Under the pieces are notes generated by a model. It was not told where the DNA came from. It made no database searches and was given only the letters and a program-made list of their open reading frames with translations. 64,000 nt of DNA from Embleya sp040605455. Its GTDB lineage: Bacteria; Actinomycetota; Actinomycetes; Streptomycetales; Streptomycetaceae. The position numbers were made by a program, and so were the translations under genes. Every line of letters starts with the position of its first letter. Within the stretch, counting starts at the first letter, position 1. Positions 51,568 to 60,701 of the stretch are shown in pieces. The stretch covers positions 1-64,000 of the forward strand of contig NZ_JBEXCV010000015.1 of NCBI RefSeq assembly GCF_040605455.1, given 5' to 3'.

Positions 51568-51799
51568 GGGGGACGACGGCGACGGGGCGGTGCGCGCGAC
51601 GGACGACGGCGGCCGGGGGACCCGGACGTGATGCCGGGGTGGGGCGGTGCCGGGTCGGCTCCGGTTTCGGCGGGGGCCACACGCGCAGCAGGCGCTGTGT
51701 GCGCTTGTGATGCTCGGCTTCGTCGGTGCCGTTGCGGGCAGCGGCAAGGTTCCGGGATGGGCCGTCGAACTCCACGGTGATGGCTGGCTTCATGGCCAT
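51560..51799 (-). CDS. small proline-rich protein of unknown function
   Basis: About 79 residues (or 77 from the ATG at 51793). It begins MAMKPAITVEFDGPSRNLAAA and becomes Pro/Arg-rich, with no domain I recognise. It is supported by GGAGG about 10 nt before the 51793 ATG and by the overlap of its stop with the start of the phosphotransferase-like gene. It could be a true leader-coupled small protein or only a translated leader. Bases 51800-52045 upstream show no gene. They contain an inverted repeat, GGGGTACT (51900-51907) and AGTACCCC (51961-51968), of unknown role. Confidence 0.4.
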   Translation of the reverse strand: MAMKPAITVEFDGPSRNLAAARNGTDEAEHHKRTQRLLRVWPPPKPEPTRHRPTPASRPGPPAAVVRRAHRPVAVVPHD

Positions 51800-52045
51800 T
51801 GCCTCCGTCTCGTAGGAAGCCGGAATGACGGTGGGTGAGTCCGCCTGTCCGACTGTGTCGTTCCCGTGCCCTCGGCGGCGGCCGCGCAGAAGACCCTGAG
51901 GGGTACTTGATGGGTGACCATCCGCGCCGAACGCCGAGCGCGACCGATTCGCATTCGAGGAGTACCCCAAAATTTCTCGCGGCGCACGCGGACCCCGATG
52001 TGGCAGGGCTCGTGTAGGCGCGGAATCCGACACGAGGAGTGCGTT

Positions 52046-53503
52046 CTATGTCGAGGTGCGGGCGACCCCACCGCTCGACGAGTCGCCTCCCCGCCGCGGC
52101 GGCCGAGGCCGGTCCGCAGGGTGTCGAGGGGCGTCGCCGGTTCGCTCGACGGTGAGGTCGAGGAAGTGCGTCGAGCAGGAAATACAGGGATCATGATTGC
52201 GGATCGCCCGTTCGCACAGTTTTGTCAACTCGGCGTCCGTGGCGTCACCGTCTCGCAACCGCTCCTGCACGATGCGGCGCAGGTCCTCTTCGATGGCGCC
52301 CTGATTTTGTGCCGTGGGGGGCACCAGGGTCGCGTCGGTGACGGTTCCCCGCGTATCCAGGGAGTAGCGATGGTAGAGCAGGCCGCGTGGTGCCTCAGTG
52401 GCCCCGTGGCCGATGCCCTGTCGCGACGGCACATCGACGTACGGGTTCGTCGCAGGTTCGTACCCGTCGATGATGCGCAACGCCTCGTCGACCGCGTAGA
52501 GCACCTCGACGGCGCGCACGATGATGCTGCGGAAAGGGTTGAGGCAGACCGCGCCCTCCAGGGGGTCGCCGAGTCCGGCGTCCTGGGCGGCTTGACGGGC
52601 GATGAGGGAGAGGTGTCTCCCGCTGATGGCGAAACGCGCCAGCGAACCGGTCAGGTGGCGGCGTCCGTCCAGCCGGGAGTGGAGGCCGGTGGAGTAGGGC
52701 ACTTGGTGCTCGACGACATGGCTGCCGAATTCACTGACCGCGAAACTTCGGGTGGAGGACGCGCGGTCGATTCCCGGGATCGAATGGAGGGGATCGCCTA
52801 CGGTCATGACGGTTGGCGTACCGGACTCGATGGCGTAGGTGTCCGCTTCGGCCAGGGCGAGCAGGTCGTGGTCGCACACGGTGTCGGGGAAGTCGAAGCC
52901 CGCCACCCAGCGCACCGTTTGCGCCGCATCGTCGCGGGCGCGTAGCAACTGTTCCCTCAGCGGGCGCAGTTCGGTGGGGGTCGGGATGCGATGGAAACCA
53001 CCGAGGCGCACGTTGATCGGGTGGATCGCCCGACCGCCGAGGAGTTCGAGGATCGCGTTGCCGGCCTGCTTGAGGCGAAGACCGCGCTCGACGTCGGCGG
53101 GTCGGAAGCGGGCGAGCTCGACGAAGCTGTCGCAGCCGAAGAAATCGGGGGCATGGAGAAGGTGGACGTGCAGGGTCTGGCTCTCGATCCACTCGCCGCA
53201 ATAGAGCAGGCGGCGCAGCCCGGCCAACTGTCCGCCCACGACTACCCCACAGGCGTCTTCGATGGCGCGGCAGGCACTCAGCTGATAGGCGACCGGGCAG
53301 ATCCCGCACACCCGGGAGGTGAGGTCGGGTGGTTCCGTGTGGGCGCGTCCCCGCAGGAACGCCTCGAAGAAGCGTGGAGGTTCGTAGATCGCCAATCGGG
53401 CCCGGACCACCTTGCCGTCCTCGATGCGCAGGTGCAGTGCGGTCTCTCCTTCGACGCGGCCGAGCGCCTCGACTTTCAGCGTCCGAGTTGCGGGCCCGGT
53501 CAC
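52046..53503 (-). CDS. hyhL: group 3b [NiFe]-hydrogenase large (alpha) subunit
   Basis: 485 residues. The nickel ligands are in SRVCGICPVAYQLS (N-terminal CxxC) and NHDPCISCSTHFLDL (C-terminal CxxC followed by His). This pattern fits cytosolic bidirectional NAD(P)-linked group 3 enzymes. About 39 residues follow the final His and should be removed by the maturation protease encoded at 57005. The GTG at 53503 overlaps the small-subunit stop (GTGA). It is the last gene of the operon beta-cNMP-gamma-delta-alpha. It binds the NiFe(CN)2CO centre and interconverts H2 with protons and electrons. Confidence 0.93.
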   Translation of the reverse strand: MTGPATRTLKVEALGRVEGETALHLRIEDGKVVRARLAIYEPPRFFEAFLRGRAHTEPPDLTSRVCGICPVAYQLSACRAIEDACGVVVGGQLAGLRRLLYCGEWIESQTLHVHLLHAPDFFGCDSFVELARFRPADVERGLRLKQAGNAILELLGGRAIHPINVRLGGFHRIPTPTELRPLREQLLRARDDAAQTVRWVAGFDFPDTVCDHDLLALAEADTYAIESGTPTVMTVGDPLHSIPGIDRASSTRSFAVSEFGSHVVEHQVPYSTGLHSRLDGRRHLTGSLARFAISGRHLSLIARQAAQDAGLGDPLEGAVCLNPFRSIIVRAVEVLYAVDEALRIIDGYEPATNPYVDVPSRQGIGHGATEAPRGLLYHRYSLDTRGTVTDATLVPPTAQNQGAIEEDLRRIVQERLRDGDATDAELTKLCERAIRNHDPCISCSTHFLDLTVERTGDAPRHPADRPRPPRRGGDSSSGGVARTST

Positions 53504-54288
53504 TCTTCGACTTCCCGGGGGACGGCCGTGTCGAACTCCTCGGCGGCCGTGTTGAAGGTGCGCAGTACCCGCACGATGTCGAGAGTGTCCATTCCGTCGC
53601 GTCGCAGGAGGGGGACGAAGGCGGTGAAGTTGGTCGAGTCGGATGGGCCGAAACAGCCGTAGCAGCCACGTGCGAAAGTGGGGCAGAGGGCTCCGCAGCC
53701 GGCGTGGGTGACCGGGCCCAGGCAAGGAGTGCCGCGAGCCACGGTCACGCAGACGGTGCCACGTCGTTTGCACTCGAAGCACACGCTGTGCGCGGGCACG
53801 TCGGGTTTGCGTCCGGCGAGGAAGCCGGTGATGACCTCGACGAGTTGGCCGCGGTCGATGGGGCAGCCGCGCAGTTCGAAGTCGACCGGAACATGGGCGC
53901 TGATGGGGGTCGAGGTGGCGAGTGTCGCGATGTAGTCCGGTCGGGCGTAGACCACCGAGGTGAACTCGACGACGTCCGCGTAGTTGCGCAGGGCCTGGAT
54001 GCCGCCGGCGGTCGCGCAGGCGCCGATGGTCACCAGGTGCCGGGAATCGGCGCGGATCCGGTGGATTCGGTCGACGTCCTCCCGGGTGGTCACCGAGCCC
54101 TCGACCAGGGACAGGTCGTAGGGGCCGGGCGCGGGCGCGCCGGATGCCTCCAGGAAGTGCGAGATCTCCCATTTCTCGGCGATGCCGAGGAGCTCGTCTT
54201 CGCAGTCGAGCAGGGTGAGCTGGCAGCCGTCGCAGGAGGCGAACTTCCACACCGCCAGTTTCGGGGGCCGGTGGGCATCGGTGGGCAT
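53500..54288 (-). CDS. hyhS: group 3b [NiFe]-hydrogenase small (delta) subunit
   Basis: 262 residues. KFASCDGCQLTLLDCEDELL is the proximal cluster region; VTIGACATAGGIQALRN and FELRGCPIDRGQL are further conserved cluster segments; VCFECKRRGTVC and GCYGCFGP supply ligands for additional [4Fe-4S] clusters. It relays electrons between the NiFe centre and the flavin subunit. It has no twin-arginine signal, so the complex is cytoplasmic. It starts 1 bp after the gamma-subunit gene ends. Confidence 0.92.
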   Translation of the reverse strand: MPTDAHRPPKLAVWKFASCDGCQLTLLDCEDELLGIAEKWEISHFLEASGAPAPGPYDLSLVEGSVTTREDVDRIHRIRADSRHLVTIGACATAGGIQALRNYADVVEFTSVVYARPDYIATLATSTPISAHVPVDFELRGCPIDRGQLVEVITGFLAGRKPDVPAHSVCFECKRRGTVCVTVARGTPCLGPVTHAGCGALCPTFARGCYGCFGPSDSTNFTAFVPLLRRDGMDTLDIVRVLRTFNTAAEEFDTAVPREVEE

Positions 54289-54289
54289 G

Positions 54290-55123
54290 TCACAACTCTC
54301 GGATCATGAGGAGGGGCTGCGCACGGGTCCAGGTGATGACGGGACCGTCGCTGCACAGCAGCAGGGGGCCGAGTTGGCAGTGCCCGCAGTGTCCGCTTCC
54401 GCAGTGCATGGTGCGTTCGAGGGAGACTTGGATCCGGTCCGGATCGACGCCACGGTGCACGAGGTCGTGTGCGGTCGCCCTGATCATCGGCTCGGGGCCA
54501 CAGATGAACGCCGTCACGGTGCGCGGATCGAACGCGGCCCGGTCGACCAGGGTGGTGACCAGTCCCACGTCGTCCCGCCAACGTGGGTCGGGGAAGTCCA
54601 CGGTGGTCAGGACGCGAGCGCCGGCCTGCCATGTACGTGCCTGGTCGACGTACAGCACGTCGCCGGGTGTACGTGCCCCGATCAGGAGGTTCACGCGTCC
54701 GTACCGGCCGGGTGCGGCGATCGCGTCGACCACGAGCGGCCGAAGGGGGGCCAAGCCGATCCCGCCGGCCACGACCAACAGATCGCCGCCGGTCGGGGCG
54801 GGCAACTGCCACCCGGTGCCGAAGGGGCCGCGTATCCCGAGGGTGTCGCCGACGCGCACTCCGTGGAGCGCGCCGGAGACGGCCCCGACGACGCGCACGG
54901 TGTGCTGGAGAAGTCGTCCGTCCATTCCGCAGACCGACAGCGGAATGTCGCCGACACCGAAGGCGTAGACCATCGCGAACTGCCCCGGTACGAAGGGCGC
55001 CAGGGGCGAGCGAACGGGTGCCAATGTAATCGTTGCCGTCTCGGGCGTTTCGATCCGGCGTTCGAGCACCCGATACGGTACCGGCACGGCCGCTGTAGCC
55101 ACCCCCGCCGCCGGACTTGTCAT
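54290..55123 (-). CDS. hyhG: hydrogenase FAD/NAD(P)-binding gamma subunit
   Basis: 277 residues. A ferredoxin-reductase-type domain binds FAD (FVPGQFAMVYAFGVGDIPLS) and NAD(P) (LLVVAGGIGLAPLRPLV, AFICGPEPMIRA). The C-terminal MHCGSGHCGHCQLGP and the later Cys form the [2Fe-2S] site seen in sulfhydrogenase gamma and dihydroorotate dehydrogenase electron-transfer proteins. It links H2 oxidation to NAD(P). The ATG at 55123 overlaps the stop of the cNMP-binding gene (ATGA). Confidence 0.9.
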   Translation of the reverse strand: MTSPAAGVATAAVPVPYRVLERRIETPETATITLAPVRSPLAPFVPGQFAMVYAFGVGDIPLSVCGMDGRLLQHTVRVVGAVSGALHGVRVGDTLGIRGPFGTGWQLPAPTGGDLLVVAGGIGLAPLRPLVVDAIAAPGRYGRVNLLIGARTPGDVLYVDQARTWQAGARVLTTVDFPDPRWRDDVGLVTTLVDRAAFDPRTVTAFICGPEPMIRATAHDLVHRGVDPDRIQVSLERTMHCGSGHCGHCQLGPLLLCSDGPVITWTRAQPLLMIREL

Positions 55124-55590
55124 GCCCTTCCCCGGGTGTTCGCGGCGTCGGAGCCCCCGTAGAGGTCGAGCAGACGAATGCGAGTCGCCTTGAGTCGCCG
55201 GGCGATCACCTGGGCGACGCAGTGATTGACCACGAGTCCGAACGTGGGATCCTCGTCGCACATGGCACGAACCTCGCCCGCGTCGAACTCGTACGCGACG
55301 ACGGCGCCGCGGGTGTATGCGCCGAGGTGCCAGCGGTACGGCTGGAACAGCCAGGACCATCCCAGTAGTTCGTCCACGCCCAGAGTCTCCACGACGGCAT
55401 CGCGTCGACCCGGGACGTGGATGTCGAGCGCGACCAGTCCGGAGCGGACGACCCAGAATCGATCCGCCGGGCCGTGCTCTTCGAAGACGCGGGTGGCGCC
55501 GGGGAAGGAGACGTCACGGGCGATCGCGATCAGTCGGTCGCGCGGACCTGCCCCCAGGGCCCCGAGGAAGCCGTTGCGAAGGACGGTCAC
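55120..55590 (-). CDS. cyclic nucleotide-binding domain protein inside the hydrogenase operon
   Basis: 156 residues. It reads as a single cNMP-binding (Crp N-terminal-type) beta-barrel: ATRVFEEHGPADRFWVVRSGLVALDIHVPGRRDAVVETLG is split here over the first 60 to 70 residues of the barrel, followed by LGWSWLFQPYRWHLGAYT. No DNA-binding helix-turn-helix follows, so it is not a normal Crp regulator. Both ends overlap neighbours (GTGA with beta, ATGA with gamma), so it is made with the enzyme in fixed ratio. A redox or allosteric role within the complex is inferred. A similar gene occurs in mycobacterial group 3b operons as far as I recall. Confidence 0.82.
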   Translation of the reverse strand: MTVLRNGFLGALGAGPRDRLIAIARDVSFPGATRVFEEHGPADRFWVVRSGLVALDIHVPGRRDAVVETLGVDELLGWSWLFQPYRWHLGAYTRGAVVAYEFDAGEVRAMCDEDPTFGLVVNHCVAQVIARRLKATRIRLLDLYGGSDAANTRGRA

Positions 55591-56750
55591 CGCGACTCCT
55601 CGCGTGGCGTTTCCCGGCGGGTATCCCGTTCGCGGCTCAGCGCGTGAGCCTCCTCGGTGATGTCGATGCCGACCGGGCACCAGACGATGCAACGTCCGCA
55701 GCCGACACAACCGGAACTGCCGAACTGGTCGAACCAGGTGCCGAGTTTGTGGGTGGCCCATTGTCGATATCGGCTGTGCGGCGAGTCCCGGACCGGACCT
55801 GCCCCCGCCAGGTGGGTGAAGTCCCGGTCGAAGCAGGACTCCCAGCGATGCCACCGTTCGGCGTGGTCGCCGGTGAGGTCGGTGACGTCCTCGGTTGTGG
55901 TGCAGAAACACGTCGGGCAGACCATGGTGCAGTTGCCGCAGGTCAGGCAGCGCGACGCGACGTCGTCCCAGCGCTCGGCGTCCAGTGTGTCCCGCATCAA
56001 CGTCCGGAGGTCCACCAACGGCATGGAACGCCCCATGTGATCCGCCGCGTCGGCGACGCGCGCGTGGGCGGCCGTTCGGGTGGCGACATCGGCCGGCCGG
56101 CGCGGCAATTCGGCCAACACCGCGCTTCCTTCCTCGCTGCCGGCGCGCACGAGGAAACGATGGCCGTCGGCGTCGAGCACCTCGGTCAGCGCCAGGTCGT
56201 AGCCGGGGCCCACCGCGGGCCCGGTCCCCATGGAGACACAGAAACATGTGGCACCCGGGTCGGTGCATTCCACCGCCACCAGGAAGGCCCGTTCCCGGCG
56301 CCCGCGGTAGGTCGGATCCGCGTGGCGCCCACCGGTCAGTACGCGGTCCTGGATCGCGATGGCCCGCAGATCGCAGGGACGCACGCCCAGGAACGCGTAC
56401 GACGGTGGAGGGGCTGCTTCCCTCGTCACCACCATCCCACCGTCGGCACCGCGATCGGCGGCCCATTCCCGTACACGCGGCGGGTGCAGGAACGTCTTCC
56501 AGGACTGCGGGCCGGCACTGTGCGCGAAAACGGCGCGATCCTCGCGGGCGGACAACCGATAGCGGCCTGCCTCCAGATCGACCCCCCAGCCGGCGGGGAG
56601 CTCCGAGCCGGAGGAGATCTCGGCGAGAACGATCGCGCCGTCCCGCACGGTGGGCCCGACGACCGTGCGACCCCGCGCGGCGAGACTCACGATCAGCGCG
56701 TCCAAGCCGCCCTCGTCGATGACCGCCGCGCCACCACCGTCGTCCGTCAT
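55587..56750 (-). CDS. hyhB: hydrogenase iron-sulfur beta subunit
   Basis: 387 residues. Two ferredoxin motifs are seen: CLTCGNCTMVCPTCF and CVGCGRCIVWCPVGI in the C-terminal part, plus a further Cys-rich ECTDPGATCFC in the middle. This matches the beta subunit of sulfhydrogenase-type group 3b enzymes, which wires the complex to electron carriers. The start at 56750 is set by AGGAG about 8 nt upstream. It is the first gene of the leftward operon. The 254-bp space to the divergent protease gene must contain its promoter. Confidence 0.9.
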   Translation of the reverse strand: MTDDGGGAAVIDEGGLDALIVSLAARGRTVVGPTVRDGAIVLAEISSGSELPAGWGVDLEAGRYRLSAREDRAVFAHSAGPQSWKTFLHPPRVREWAADRGADGGMVVTREAAPPPSYAFLGVRPCDLRAIAIQDRVLTGGRHADPTYRGRRERAFLVAVECTDPGATCFCVSMGTGPAVGPGYDLALTEVLDADGHRFLVRAGSEEGSAVLAELPRRPADVATRTAAHARVADAADHMGRSMPLVDLRTLMRDTLDAERWDDVASRCLTCGNCTMVCPTCFCTTTEDVTDLTGDHAERWHRWESCFDRDFTHLAGAGPVRDSPHSRYRQWATHKLGTWFDQFGSSGCVGCGRCIVWCPVGIDITEEAHALSRERDTRRETPREESR

Positions 56751-57004
56751 CCGTCGAACTCCTAACGCCGATGTGGTAGTCACGGCCGTTGTGCATATGG
56801 ACTCTAGGTCGGATAAGTGCCGACAGGTTCCACTGCTAGCCCAGCCGGCCTCTTCATTACCTCGGATGGACCTCGCCGGGCCCACTACCGTGCGTCGAGT
56901 CCGTGGATCCATCGCGCGGCGGGATGAGGACCGAAGCGATTCGAATTCGGAGGATCCGGGCAAAGCCGACACCGAACCTGTGATCGCCCGAGGAAGGAGC
57001 CGAC

Positions 57005-57589
57005 ATGGGAGCCGCACTCCGGATCGCCGTGATCGGGGTCGGCAACGAGTACCGTCGCGACGACGGCGTGGGCTGGGGCGTCGTGGCCCGACTCGCGGAA
57101 CGAGCCGGGATACAGCCGCTGCCGGAGGGGACGACGCTCGCCGTGTGCGACGGCGACCCCGCACGAATGATCACGCTGTGGTCGGGTGTCGACCTCGCCC
57201 TCGTGGTGGACGCGGCCAGAAGCTGCCCGCCGTGTCCCGGGCGCGTGCGCCGCATGGAGTGGAACGGTGAGCAACTCTCCCACGTGGGCGGCAGCACGAG
57301 TACGCACGGGTTGGGACTCGGCGACGCGGTCGAACTCTCCCGGGTGTTGGCACGCCTGCCACGCCACTTGGTCGTCTACGCCGTCGAGGCAGCCGATACC
57401 GGCCTGGGCACGGGACTGTCGGCACCGGTCGCGGCCGCGGTGGAGCCACTCGCCGAGCGGATCGCGCAAGAGATCACGCTGCGCGCGGCGGCCACCCCGG
57501 AAGGAAAGCGCGATCAGAACCCCGGTCGAAGTCGGTGGCCAACCGAGGGTGCACCGGCTCGGGGTCGACCAGGTACACACAGTGATTGA
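57005..57589 (+). CDS. hydrogenase maturation protease
   Basis: 194 residues, HyaD/HybD (M52) family. IAVIGVGNEYRRDDGVGWGV contains the N-terminal nickel-sensing GxGN...DD motif. DLALVVDAARS and STSTHGLGLGDAVEL supply the second Asp and the His segment. It should cut the C-terminal extension of the large subunit at 52046 after nickel insertion. It is divergent from the structural operon. No hypA-F genes are present in the window, so the other maturation factors must be elsewhere. Confidence 0.9.
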   Translation: MGAALRIAVIGVGNEYRRDDGVGWGVVARLAERAGIQPLPEGTTLAVCDGDPARMITLWSGVDLALVVDAARSCPPCPGRVRRMEWNGEQLSHVGGSTSTHGLGLGDAVELSRVLARLPRHLVVYAVEAADTGLGTGLSAPVAAAVEPLAERIAQEITLRAAATPEGKRDQNPGRSRWPTEGAPARGRPGTHSD

Positions 57590-57658
57590 CGTCAGCACGT
57601 TTATACCGTCAACGAAGATGATCCATGATCAAGATCAACTGCCGTGTACGCTGTGGCG

Positions 57659-59317
57659 ATGACGGATAGCGGTGCTTCGCCGGGTGGACCCCTTGTCACC
57701 GGTTCCGAGATCGCGCGGCTGGCCGGGGTCACTCGGGCCGCTGTCTCCAACTGGCGTCGGCGCTACGACGACTTTCCCGCGCCGGCGGGAGGCGCCGCGA
57801 ACAGTCCGCTCTATGCGCTCGCCGAGGTCCAGGAGTGGCTGGACCGGCAGCGCAAAGGGCAGGGAGTGTCACCCGAGGTCGAACTGTGGCAGGCCATGCG
57901 AGCCGCGTACGGGGACCGGATGGTCGCGGGCCTGGCAGAGGTGGCCGCAGCGCTGACCGGAGCGGATGAGTCGGAACTCCCGGGTGACGTCGCCACCCAT
58001 GTACGGGGGCTCGTTCGAGCCGAAGCACCCGTCGACCTCGTGAATGGACTGACCGACCGGTTCATGGACTCCGCTCGGCGTGCGGGATCGGACCAGGTGA
58101 CTCCCGAGCGGGTCGTGCGGGCCGTGCGCCACTTCGCCCCCGAGTTGCCGGCCGACGGCACGGTGTTCGACCCCGCCTGCGGAATCGGGGCGCTGCTCCT
58201 GTCCGTCGCCTCCGAGGTCGGGATGCGCTGCTGCGGTCAGGAGATGGATGCCGACAGCGCCCGTTTCGCGCAGCTTCGTGCCGATCTCCTGGGTCGATCG
58301 GACGTGCGCATCCTGGCGGGTGATTCCCTTCGCGCGGACGAATGGCCGGGCCTCAAGGCGGATTTGGTGGTCTGTGACCCACCGGTGGGCGTGACCGAGT
58401 GGGGGCGGGACGAGCTGTTGCTCGACGCCCGGTGGGAACTCGGTACCCCGTCCAAGGCCGAAGGGGAGCTCGCGTGGCTCCAACATGCCTATGCGCACAC
58501 CGAGCCCGGCGGTCAGGTCCTCATGGTCATGCCGGCCTCGGCCGCCTATCGCAAGGCGGGTCGGCGCATCCGAGCGGAACTCGTTCGCCGGGGCATTGTG
58601 CGCCAAGTGATCGCGCTGCCGCCGGGGACGGCGACCTCGCACGCCCTGCCTGTTCATCTGTGGTGTCTCCAGCGTCCCGGGAACGCCGCGAACGCGGATG
58701 CGAAGCACACCGTTCGCATGGTCGACCTGACCGGCAACAGCCCCGACGGCAGCCTGGAGCCACGCCCCGATCAGGTCGCGGACGTGCCCCTGATCGAGCT
58801 GCTGGACGACACCGTCGACCTGACCCCCGGCAGCCATCTCCGGTCCAGGGACCGCGACTACCCCGGCGAGTACGTCGCCCTGCGCAAGGAACTGGAGGGC
58901 CACATCCGCCGATTGGCCGCACTCCTGCCCGAGCTTGAGGCGGGCGGCGGAGCGGGCTCGCTGGACGGCGCCACCACCGGCGTCGCGGATCTCGCGCGCG
59001 CCGGACTCGTCAGGTACGACGGCCCGGAACCGGTCTCGGCCAACGAACAGCTCGATACGGACTATCTGCGGGGATTCCTGCACAGCTCCATGAACACCCG
59101 CAGGTCCACAAGTGCCAGTGGGACGTATCGCGCCGACAGCAGGGGTTCGCGTATCCCTCGCATGAGCATCGGCGAGCAGCGCCGATACGGCTCTGCCTTC
59201 CGAGCCCTGTCCGCCTTCGAGGAAGGGATGCGCGAGGTGGACGCGTTGAGTCGGCAGCTCGCCGAGGTCGCCCGTGACGGCCTCGCCACGGGTGCACTGG
59301 CCCCTCCCCGGGAGTGA
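57659..59317 (+). CDS. HTH-N6-adenine-methyltransferase-like protein (HsdM family)
   Basis: 552 residues from ATG 57659. An N-terminal winged/helix-turn-helix segment (GSEIARLAGVTRAAVSNWRRR) is followed by an HsdM-type helical bundle. The SAM-binding motif is FDPACGIGALLLSVASE. Motif IV reads CDPPVG, where active N6-adenine enzymes have (N/D)PP followed by an aromatic residue. The C-terminal half looks like the specificity-associated helices of HsdM. No HsdS or HsdR gene is adjacent. There is no clear ribosome site; the mRNA may be leaderless. It is convergent with mcrC-mcrB, suggesting a defence role as modification enzyme or as a SAM-binding regulator. Confidence 0.8.
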   Translation: MTDSGASPGGPLVTGSEIARLAGVTRAAVSNWRRRYDDFPAPAGGAANSPLYALAEVQEWLDRQRKGQGVSPEVELWQAMRAAYGDRMVAGLAEVAAALTGADESELPGDVATHVRGLVRAEAPVDLVNGLTDRFMDSARRAGSDQVTPERVVRAVRHFAPELPADGTVFDPACGIGALLLSVASEVGMRCCGQEMDADSARFAQLRADLLGRSDVRILAGDSLRADEWPGLKADLVVCDPPVGVTEWGRDELLLDARWELGTPSKAEGELAWLQHAYAHTEPGGQVLMVMPASAAYRKAGRRIRAELVRRGIVRQVIALPPGTATSHALPVHLWCLQRPGNAANADAKHTVRMVDLTGNSPDGSLEPRPDQVADVPLIELLDDTVDLTPGSHLRSRDRDYPGEYVALRKELEGHIRRLAALLPELEAGGGAGSLDGATTGVADLARAGLVRYDGPEPVSANEQLDTDYLRGFLHSSMNTRRSTSASGTYRADSRGSRIPRMSIGEQRRYGSAFRALSAFEEGMREVDALSRQLAEVARDGLATGALAPPRE

Positions 59318-59423
59318 GCGGTAGCGAGGACACCGGCCGCCGGACACCGGCGGGTGTGGGGCGCCGCCCCGTGTGCTCCTGCAGGACGGTCGGTCGGACA
59401 GCCGGTCGGACCGTGGTCCCGGG

Positions 59424-60701
59424 TCACGGACGTGGTGCCGCGCGGCCCAGCCGTCCGGCGATCTCGCGTATAGCGGACAGGAGTTGCCCGGGTTCGTGGG
59501 TGAGGTCGAGGCTGTGCCGGTACAGCCGCACTCCCCGCCCGTGCGGCCCCGCGGTCGTCCCGCGCACCTCGTGGAAGTGCTCGGGCCGCCGTCCGGCCGC
59601 GTACACCAGGTGCGCTTCGGGCAGACCGAGCACGGTGGCGTAGGCCAGTGCCTGGTACAGGTCGGCGTTGAGTCGCCCGTCGGTCTTCTCGACCTTGTAC
59701 TTGGCGTCGACGACGGCGAGCGGAGTACGGCCGTCGCGGGTGCGGACGACGAGGTCGGGCCGGATCCGGACGAGTCCCGCGGTGTCGAGGTGGTGGGGGT
59801 CCTGGGGGGACGCGGTCAGACCGTGCTCCCGCACGGCCTCGCGCAGGGCCACCGTGACGAAGTCCTCGAACAGCTTGTTCATGTCGATCAGGAAGCCGTC
59901 GACGGTGAGTGCTTCGGGCAGTGCCGGACGGTGTTCCGGGGAGGCGCCGCGCAGGACGGCCTCGGCCAGGCGCAGCGCGGGCCGGTAGCGGGAGTTCAGG
60001 CGCGACGGCTGCCAGCGTGGTGGTTCCTGCCCGCGGACCAGTGGCAGCGCGTCGACGAGACGTACGCGCTGACGGGCGAGACGCCGCCGGACCGGGCCGG
60101 GCACGCCGGGCAGCCGCAGCAGCCGCTCGACGGCGGCGCGCAGGATGCGGTTCTCCGCCGTGTCGGCGGTGTAGGCGTCGTAGCTGATCTCGACGGGCGG
60201 CGTACGGCCGAAGTGCCGTCGGATCTGCTCGGCCTCACGCAGCCGCCCGCGCACGACGAGGGCGGACTCCTCCACCGTCCGGTAGCCCTGGAGGACGCCC
60301 TGCCGCAGCGCCGCGTCGATCTGCCGCTCCACGGCGTGCGCGAGCGCGGGGACGACGTCGTCGTACGCTCCGATGTCGACGGTGCCCTCCCGGCTGTCAC
60401 GCCAGGCACGTGCCGGGTCCAGGCTGAATCCGAGAAGGAAGAACAGCCTTCTCACCGGGGTCTTGGGCGTGATCCGTACGACCGGGCCGCCCGGTGTGCG
60501 CACGGCGCCGACCAGGCTGCCGGCTCGCAGCAGCCAGTGCCCGTGGTGGCCGGGGTCCGGGGTCGCGCTCCGCAGGATGCCGGAGGCGGCGAGGGCGCGT
60601 CCGGTCTCGGGATCCAGGGGAACGGAGACGGCGGGCCCGTACTCGCGCAACGTCACCTCGCGCAACTTCACCTCGCGCAACGTCGTCTCGGGCGTCGTCA
60701 C
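59424..60701 (-). CDS. mcrC: McrC-type nuclease subunit
   Basis: 425 residues. The C-terminal PD-(D/E)xK nuclease core shows VRIRPDLVVRTRDGRTPLAVVD split around the catalytic Asp, then AKYK; upstream are DAYTADTAENRILRAAV and NKLFEDFVTVAL, both typical of McrC. The N-terminus has a short repeat TLREVKLREVTLREYG made by a triplicated 15-bp unit (about 60653-60690). McrC is the nuclease partner of the McrB translocating GTPase and cuts modified DNA. Its GTG overlaps the mcrB stop (GTGA), so the two are made together. Confidence 0.88.
   Translation of the reverse strand: MTTPETTLREVKLREVTLREYGPAVSVPLDPETGRALAASGILRSATPDPGHHGHWLLRAGSLVGAVRTPGGPVVRITPKTPVRRLFFLLGFSLDPARAWRDSREGTVDIGAYDDVVPALAHAVERQIDAALRQGVLQGYRTVEESALVVRGRLREAEQIRRHFGRTPPVEISYDAYTADTAENRILRAAVERLLRLPGVPGPVRRRLARQRVRLVDALPLVRGQEPPRWQPSRLNSRYRPALRLAEAVLRGASPEHRPALPEALTVDGFLIDMNKLFEDFVTVALREAVREHGLTASPQDPHHLDTAGLVRIRPDLVVRTRDGRTPLAVVDAKYKVEKTDGRLNADLYQALAYATVLGLPEAHLVYAAGRRPEHFHEVRGTTAGPHGRGVRLYRHSLDLTHEPGQLLSAIREIAGRLGRAAPRP

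Noticed and set aside
56751..57004. DosR-type dormancy box before the hydrogenase operon
   Set aside because: GGACTCTAGGTC near 56799 looks similar at first sight, but its half-sites are not complementary and it does not fit the 20-bp dormancy consensus.
57586..57607. A standard -35/-10 promoter before the methyltransferase gene
   Set aside because: TTGACG and TTTATA are present but only about 8-10 bp apart, too close for a sigma-70 promoter.
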